Assembly (NCBI GenBank): GCA_021790475.1
Contig: JAJYDU010000003.1
Location: 1 to 42,851, forward strand
Origin: Planctomycetota bacterium
GTDB lineage: Bacteria; Planctomycetota; Phycisphaerae; WQYP01
Direction of reading: 5' to 3'
Length of the DNA stretch: 42,851 nt
Shown here: positions 37,381 through 42,851 of the stretch, in pieces
Numbering within the stretch: the stretch's first letter is position 1
Layout: each line of letters begins with the position of its first letter
Program-made: the position numbers and the translations under genes
Notes under the pieces: generated by a model
Told to the model about the DNA's origin: nothing
The model's input: the letters and a program-made list of their open reading frames with translations, nothing else
Database searches by the model: none

Positions 37381-38664
37381 ATGTTAAAAGTTTCCGCTAA
37401 AAGTACCGGAGAAACTCTTCTCGGACGTTTGCTTGTCGAGCAGGGGCTGTGCACATCCGATGAGCTTGCCGAATGCCTGGTTGTTCAGTCACAACAGGAC
37501 AAAGAAAGCAATCAGCGCAGTTTGGCCGACATCATGGTCGCCAACGGCTTCATCACGCCGACTCAATTGAATCGGGTCCGCGCTGCGGTGGAAGAACAAA
37601 AGAGCATTCAGCAGATTCCGGGATATCAAATTCTCTCCAAACTGGGATTCGGCGCCATGGCCGTGGTCTTCAAAGCGCGGCAGCTTTCGCTGGATCGCAT
37701 GGTGGCCATCAAGGTGCTACCCAAAAAACTCAGCGAAAACAAGGAATTCGTCGATCGTTTTTACATGGAGGGCAAGGCGGCGGCGAAACTGAATCATCCC
37801 AACATCGTCGCGGCTTACGACGTCGGCGAAGCCAGTGGGTATCACTACTTTGTCATGGAGTATGTGGAAGGTAAAACCGTTTACGATCACCTGGTCGACA
37901 GCGGCAAGCCGTATCCGGAAAATGAGGCGTTGGGCATTATCATCCAGATCTGCCGGGCGCTGGTGCACGCGCACCAGCACGGCTTGATTCACCGCGACGT
38001 TAAGCCCAAGAATATTATGATCACCCCAACTGGAGTAGCCAAACTGGCGGACATGGGGCTGGCGCGCCAGGTGGGCGACCAGGCCGCCGCACTGGCGGAG
38101 GCCGGCAAGGCTTACGGAACGCCCTATTACATCTCGCCGGAGCAGATTCGGGGCGAGATGCACGTCGATTTCCGCGCCGACATCTACTCGCTGGGCGCCA
38201 CTTTCTACCACATGGTAACCGGTCGCGTGCCATTTGAAGCGCCGTCGCCGGCGGCGGTGATGCACAAGCATCTCAAGGAGCCCCTGATTCCACCGGATCA
38301 TATTGTCACCTCGCTTAGCGCCGGAGTGGCCGAGATCATTGAGGTGGCGATGGCCAAGGATCCGGGAAAACGCTACGTCTCCACTCAAGACATGCTCACG
38401 GATCTGGAGGCGGTGGCGCGCGGCGAACCGCCCTTGCTGGCGCGCCGGTCTTACGATTTAACTTCGCTGGCGAATATGGAGTCAACGGCCGGCGCCGCCG
38501 ACTCGCTCGTCTCCGGAGGCGGGGCGGACGTGCATAGCCAGGCGACGATTGACTTCAGCGCGCGGACCTTCGTTCAGAAATTTACCGATCCCCTGGTGCT
38601 CTTTCTGGCCGGCACCCTGTTGCTGGCCGTTATTTTCATCATCGCGCTGCTCCTGTCGCGATAA
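37381..38664 (+). CDS. Serine/threonine protein kinase, N-terminal GspE/MshEN-like segment and C-terminal TM
   Basis: N-terminal LLGRLLVEQGLCTSDELAECLVVQSQQ...RSLADIMVANGFITPTQLNRVRAAVEEQ; kinase GYQILSKLGFGAMAVVFKARQLSLDRMVAIKVL, GLIHRDVKPKNIMIT, ADMGLAR, GTPYYISPEQ; C-terminal LVLFLAGTLLLAVIFIIALLLSR. Confidence 0.93.
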   Translation: MLKVSAKSTGETLLGRLLVEQGLCTSDELAECLVVQSQQDKESNQRSLADIMVANGFITPTQLNRVRAAVEEQKSIQQIPGYQILSKLGFGAMAVVFKARQLSLDRMVAIKVLPKKLSENKEFVDRFYMEGKAAAKLNHPNIVAAYDVGEASGYHYFVMEYVEGKTVYDHLVDSGKPYPENEALGIIIQICRALVHAHQHGLIHRDVKPKNIMITPTGVAKLADMGLARQVGDQAAALAEAGKAYGTPYYISPEQIRGEMHVDFRADIYSLGATFYHMVTGRVPFEAPSPAAVMHKHLKEPLIPPDHIVTSLSAGVAEIIEVAMAKDPGKRYVSTQDMLTDLEAVARGEPPLLARRSYDLTSLANMESTAGAADSLVSGGGADVHSQATIDFSARTFVQKFTDPLVLFLAGTLLLAVIFIIALLLSR

Positions 38665-38668
38665 GGAA

Positions 38669-39685
38669 TCAATCCGCGTCGATGGCTTCCGGCGGCTCCG
38701 GTGGCGTGAATGTCGCGGCCTTGCCCGGCCGCACCGAGAGTTTCTGGGCGTGCTCCATGAGAAATTCCACACGCGGGTAATTTCCCGTTTTGGGTATCGC
38801 TTGCGCCAGCACCTTCGCCGCCCACCGCAGGTAAGTTCGGCGCGATACGTGTGTTATCAGAATCAATTCGTTACGCAGTTGCGGCAGAGCTTCGATCAGA
38901 TCGTCCAGGTGCAGGTGCCGGCCCGCTTCGGCGCGGCGACGGTGTCCGGGTTCAAAAAAAGTGCACTCCGTGATCAGCACCCGTGCCTCGCGCACGCCAT
39001 CCTGCGTGAGCGTTTGGGCCATGTTGGTGTCGCCGGTGTAAGCCGCCAGCGGTACATCCAGCGTGTAAGTGATCTTTTCGCCGCGCTGGCGCATGTCGCG
39101 CAGCACATGACCGGGTAAGTTCAGGGCGGACAGATCGGGTCGGAGTTTTTCCCGCCGGTCCAGGATCAGGTATCCCACCGATGGAACGCTGTGGCGGGTG
39201 GCGAAAGCGCGAACCACCAGCCCCTTGCGCATTTCAAATTCATCGCCGACGTTCAGTGGAATCAGCCGGTGCTCCGGAACTTTTCCCTCCAGCGCCGCCC
39301 AGGCGCGAAAGATGCCGGCCAACCCCTCGGCGATGCCGGCCGGGCACAGCACCGTACCGGGCGCCATGCCCTGAAAGAAACGCTGCGAAAGGTAGTAGAC
39401 AATTCCCGCGCTGTGATCGATGTGTCCGTGCGTGAGCAGGCAGAAGTCGCTGCTGAGAACCGGCCGCGGGCATTTGCCGATGTCAAATACCAGATTGAGC
39501 TCCGGAAGCTGTACCACGCTCTCCTCGCCGGCCACGCTGTAGCCAAGCACGTGAAAGTAAGGCGTTTTAACGATCGCCATGGCCGGTAGCAGCGGCATCT
39601 GACGGGTGGCGCCACCGCCGGTAAGATTGCGCGGCGCGGTCGGTGGAGGATTGAGCGATTCGGGTTTGGATTGAGAATCCGTCAT
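38669..39685 (-). CDS. Metallo-beta-lactamase fold hydrolase, ribonuclease Z-like
   Basis: CLLTHGHIDHSAGIVYYLSQR (HxHxDH), AYTGDTNMAQTL, LITECTFFEPGHRRRAEAGRHLHLDDLIEAL, LILITHVSRRT. Confidence 0.85.
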   Translation of the reverse strand: MTDSQSKPESLNPPPTAPRNLTGGGATRQMPLLPAMAIVKTPYFHVLGYSVAGEESVVQLPELNLVFDIGKCPRPVLSSDFCLLTHGHIDHSAGIVYYLSQRFFQGMAPGTVLCPAGIAEGLAGIFRAWAALEGKVPEHRLIPLNVGDEFEMRKGLVVRAFATRHSVPSVGYLILDRREKLRPDLSALNLPGHVLRDMRQRGEKITYTLDVPLAAYTGDTNMAQTLTQDGVREARVLITECTFFEPGHRRRAEAGRHLHLDDLIEALPQLRNELILITHVSRRTYLRWAAKVLAQAIPKTGNYPRVEFLMEHAQKLSVRPGKAATFTPPEPPEAIDAD

Positions 39686-39862
39686 TTCTGGAATGTATCA
39701 GAAAATCGCCGCCGACGCCTGTTATAGCTTCTGGGGGCATTTTTGCGGCGTGGCGCCCGGCTCTCCGTCTTGGCGGCAACATTTATGTTACCGTTTTCAC
39801 GCGGGCTGATCTGCCGTGCCGCGCACAGAACAGGCGGGCCGAAATAATTGCCGCTCCTGTGG

Positions 39863-40747
39863 TTAAGGCAGCGGTATCACGGGAAAATGAAATCGTATCT
39901 TGCGCTGGCGCTGGTGTATTCTCAGACGCAAAATCAGCGACATGCTCCGGTTCACCGCCGCAATTAACGGAACCAGAATTTTGTAGCGACCGGGGCGGGA
40001 TAGAACCGAGATATATCCGTGGTTAACCGCCCGCCCTTTGCGCAGAACGGCAAGCGAAACAAAACAACCGGCCGGCCCGCTCAAAACCACCGGTAGAAAA
40101 GGCCGGCGGGTGATGATTTTGGATGGGCCTATTCGTATTTTTACGCCCCATTTTTTAAGCTCTGGCGAGTGTGGGCTAATGCCAAACCTGGCCGAAAGAC
40201 CCTTTACCCGGAGCGTGCGTATTTTTCCTCCGTAAAGCACCACGAACGAACCGGAAAGACCGCGGATGGCTGTAGCCTTGGGCGGCGCCGGCGCAAAACG
40301 CAGTACCATGGGGAACCCCAGTTCACCAGCCTGTTTGAGGCTTGTCCGCAACGCCTCGTTCAAGGGCCGTGGCTGGAGGAAAGCATGGTGCAGCGCCCGC
40401 AGGGGCGCGCCGGTATTAAACCCGCCGGAAAAAATACGCAGATGTTGATAATCGCCGGGATGGATGATCCGTTTGTCGATTACCTGCAAAATCACCTGTA
40501 CGCCCACGTGTCGATCCAGCACGCGGGCATAAGGCAATTGATCCGTGGTCAGAACCGCAGCCCGTGCTTGCGCCACCGCCGCCAGTCGCACCACTACCGG
40601 CTCCTTGATTACGATTTTCTTGGCGGGTCCTGGAGCGGCATGGCTCGCCGACCGGTAAACAAGGGCCGCTTGGGACGCCAACAGAATAACCGGCGGAATC
40701 AACCATCCAATGGCCGGGATCGGGAAATGACGCTGCTGTGTCATCAT
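39863..40747 (-). CDS. Hypothetical protein with N-terminal hydrophobic anchor
   Basis: Intact 294-aa ORF, signal/TM segment IPAIGWLIPPVILLASQAALVYRSAS; no family recognised. Confidence 0.5.
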   Translation of the reverse strand: MMTQQRHFPIPAIGWLIPPVILLASQAALVYRSASHAAPGPAKKIVIKEPVVVRLAAVAQARAAVLTTDQLPYARVLDRHVGVQVILQVIDKRIIHPGDYQHLRIFSGGFNTGAPLRALHHAFLQPRPLNEALRTSLKQAGELGFPMVLRFAPAPPKATAIRGLSGSFVVLYGGKIRTLRVKGLSARFGISPHSPELKKWGVKIRIGPSKIITRRPFLPVVLSGPAGCFVSLAVLRKGRAVNHGYISVLSRPGRYKILVPLIAAVNRSMSLILRLRIHQRQRKIRFHFPVIPLP

Positions 40748-40822
40748 GATACCCCTTTGTTGGTTAATCTCTGCCGCTCACTTTCTGGAGATGAAAATAA
40801 CGGATTTTACAGGTGATTACCA

Positions 40823-41086
40823 TCAATAAGCTTGTGGCCGCCCTGGAAAAGGTGGAGCGGGTGGCGAGGGTATAGGCTGATACCGTAATGCGAGATTGGC
40901 CTCCGCTCCCGGAAGCTGCCGGCATGGCGCCGTGCCCTTGACGCGTTTATTGAATGTTTTCACACCCGCCTCCGTATTACCTGAACCAATCGGCCAGCCA
41001 TTATGAGGATAGATGTCATGGTATTTCCGTGGAGCCTGCTGGAGCGATGACTGCGGGAAGCCAAAGTGAAAAAACCCGATAGACAT
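40823..41086 (-). pseudogene. Transposase C-terminal remnant (ISKra4-like)
   Basis: Minus-strand NGWPIGSGNTEAGVKTFNKRVKGTAPCRQLPGAEANLALR resembles the C-terminal PIGSG-TEA block of ISKra4-type transposases; only ~87 codons remain. Confidence 0.65.
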
Positions 41087-41132
41087 GAGGAAAAACTGCG
41101 GTTTACTGAAATCTACAATGGTATTTATCTAA

Positions 41133-41205
41133 AGCCGCCGAGGGGACTCGAACCCTTGACCTACGCTTTACGAAAGCGTCGCTCTACCGACTGAGCTACG
41201 GCGGC
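41133..41205 (-). tRNA. tRNA-Thr (anticodon CGT)
   Basis: Reverse complement GCCGCCGTAGCTCAGTCGGTAGAGCGACGCTTTCGTAAAGCGTAGGTCAAGGGTTCGAGTCCCCTCGGCGGCT folds as a canonical 73-nt cloverleaf; anticodon loop TTCGTAA. Confidence 0.95.
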
Positions 41206-41534
41206 AACCGCAGCGGATTTACCAATAAAATCAGTTTTTCCCGTTGCTTTTATTGGCGATCGTGGATATATTGTAACAATACCCTGCTGGTTATCCACCC
41301 CCGCGTGTTTGACTTTGGACATGCTTGCGGTCATATTTGGGATATGAACCATACGTTTCCGGCAATTCGACCCTGGCCCGCCGGCGAGCATGACCGGTTC
41401 TGGTTCTTTCATTTTACCGGATCAGGTCCGCGGGCTTGAAAGTTTCCAGTTTTATCTTGAGGAATTCAATGGAAGTCCGCCGAATTACGGGCTTAAGTCT
41501 TTATGGTATCGTCCGCTTTTGAGGAGTTCGGATC

Positions 41535-41663
41535 ATGAAAACTTTTCTGCAGGAAAATCTCGATGCGGGCTTGAACCTGGCCGGGAAGGCCCTGCGGCTG
41601 GCCCACGGAATCGAACGCGAGTTGGTCCGCGGTACTAGCGCGGAGCAACGTTGGCGTGACTGA
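41535..41663 (+). CDS. Small ORF (42 aa) upstream of DAHP synthase, function unknown
   Basis: [44 protein letters not shown]-like GAGGAG 8 nt before ATG (41521-41526). Below the ORF-track length cutoff. Confidence 0.4.
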   Translation: MKTFLQENLDAGLNLAGKALRLAHGIERELVRGTSAEQRWRD

Positions 41664-41778
41664 TAGAAAAGCTCCGGACGTTTTCCCCTTCGCGGGCGAT
41701 TTCCGCGCGGGTTTGGGGCGGGGGGGGACGACCGCGCGTGATGCGGCAAAACTTCCGATTCTTTTGGAGGAACGGCTT

Positions 41779-42801
41779 ATGATTATCGTGATGGAACAGG
41801 GTGCGACCCGGTCCCAGGTGGATTATGTGGTCAATCTCATTCGAGAAATGGGTTTGCGCGAGCATATTATCGTCGGCGCCGAGCGCACGGTGGTGGGCGT
41901 GATCGGCGACGATCGCCAGAAAGACAAGGACAAACTGGAAAATGTTCCCGGCGTGGAAAAGGTCATACCGGTGCTGGCGCCATACAAAATGGCCTCCCGC
42001 GAAGTGAAAAAAGAGCGGACCATCGTACCGCTGGGCGGACGTCTGGGCGGTTCGGCCGGCGGAAAAAAACTGGCTCTGATCGCCGGGCCGTGCTCGGTGG
42101 AAGATCGTTCCAAGTTGCTGGAAATTGCCCACGCGGTCAAGGAGTCCGGCGCAACGGGTCTGCGGGGCGGCGCATTCAAGCCGCGGACCAGTCCTTATGC
42201 GTTTCAGGGGCTGGGCGAAAAAGGCCTGGAAATTCTCGCTGAGGCGCGGGAGCAAACCGGCTTGGCGGTGGTGACGGAGGTGATGTCGATTGATCAGGTT
42301 CAACTGGTCGCCCGCTACGCCGATGTGCTCCAGGTGGGCGCCCGCAACATGCAGAATTACAACCTGCTCTTGGCGGTGGGGGAGCAATCCAAGCCGGTGC
42401 TGTTGAAGCGCGGCCTCTCGGCCACACTGGAAGAGTTTCTGCTGGCGGCGGAATACGTCATTTCCCGCGGCAACGGCCATGTAATTCTCTGCGAGCGCGG
42501 CATCCGCACATTTGAAACCTACTGCCGCAACACGCTGCCGCTGGCGGTCGTGCCGGAGGCGCATCGGATCAGCCATTTACCGATCATTGTAGACCCCTCC
42601 CAGGGAACGGGCCATGCGCATCTGGTTCCGGACATGTGCCGGGCGGCGGTGGCCTGCGGGGCCGATGGCCTGCTCATCGAATGCCATGCGGATCCCGCGC
42701 ATGCGCTGACCGATGGCGCCCAGTCGATCACGCCGGGGGTTCTCCAATCCCTGACGGGCTCGCTGCGCAGAATCGCCGCAGCCGTGGACCGGGTCATCTA
42801 A
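41779..42801 (+). CDS. aroF: 3-deoxy-7-phosphoheptulonate synthase (DAHP synthase, AroF/KDO8P-like type with N-terminal ferredoxin-like domain)
   Basis: [117 protein letters not shown] at 41766-41770. Confidence 0.96.
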   Translation: MIIVMEQGATRSQVDYVVNLIREMGLREHIIVGAERTVVGVIGDDRQKDKDKLENVPGVEKVIPVLAPYKMASREVKKERTIVPLGGRLGGSAGGKKLALIAGPCSVEDRSKLLEIAHAVKESGATGLRGGAFKPRTSPYAFQGLGEKGLEILAEAREQTGLAVVTEVMSIDQVQLVARYADVLQVGARNMQNYNLLLAVGEQSKPVLLKRGLSATLEEFLLAAEYVISRGNGHVILCERGIRTFETYCRNTLPLAVVPEAHRISHLPIIVDPSQGTGHAHLVPDMCRAAVACGADGLLIECHADPAHALTDGAQSITPGVLQSLTGSLRRIAAAVDRVI

Positions 42802-42851
42802 GAATCAGCGATAGAAATAAAGTCCGTCGAAAATGTAGCCCGGGGTCATCT

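Noticed and set aside
36885-37454. 189-aa minus-strand ORF with 'YDYIGRV' reminiscent of RHS repeats
   Set aside because: Only one short motif; overlaps the kinase start and the ftsW upstream region; no repeat periodicity.
41289-41300. TTATCCACC, one mismatch from a DnaA box
   Set aside because: Isolated, no cluster or AT-rich element; expected by chance.

Overview
GC-rich bacterial window, probably Planctomycetota and Phycisphaerae-like (inferred from the PEP-CTERM protein, gene content and dcw layout; not tested). From left to right: (1) a tightly overlapping six-gene minus-strand cassette (two TIM-barrel sugar isomerase/epimerases, SDR, Zn-alcohol dehydrogenase, URO-D-family protein, hexulose-6-phosphate-synthase-like OMPDC) that looks like an uncharacterised sugar-catabolic operon; (2) a large beta-repeat PEP-CTERM protein, flanked by a ~254-bp near-identical duplication of the operon and by a dispersed hairpin/PEP-CTERM-tail repeat family; (3) a LuxR-type regulator, a SurA/PpiD-like protein and dnaA, with a candidate oriC upstream of dnaA; (4) housekeeping genes (GNAT, UbiA, SH3, deoxyhypusine synthase-like, yraN, fba, carA, thrC, lpxD, hisC, hisB, purC); (5) a division/cell-wall cluster ftsW-murG-murC-murB-ddl-ftsQ-like, with no ftsA/ftsZ following; (6) a Ser/Thr kinase, an MBL-fold protein, a transposase remnant, tRNA-Thr(CGU) and DAHP synthase. 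The strongest undescribed-looking element is a 136-bp MITE-like sequence at 22858-22993 with ~24-bp terminal inverted repeats and a perfect 8-bp flanking duplication (GATGGATG). All calls come from reading the sequence; no database search was run.
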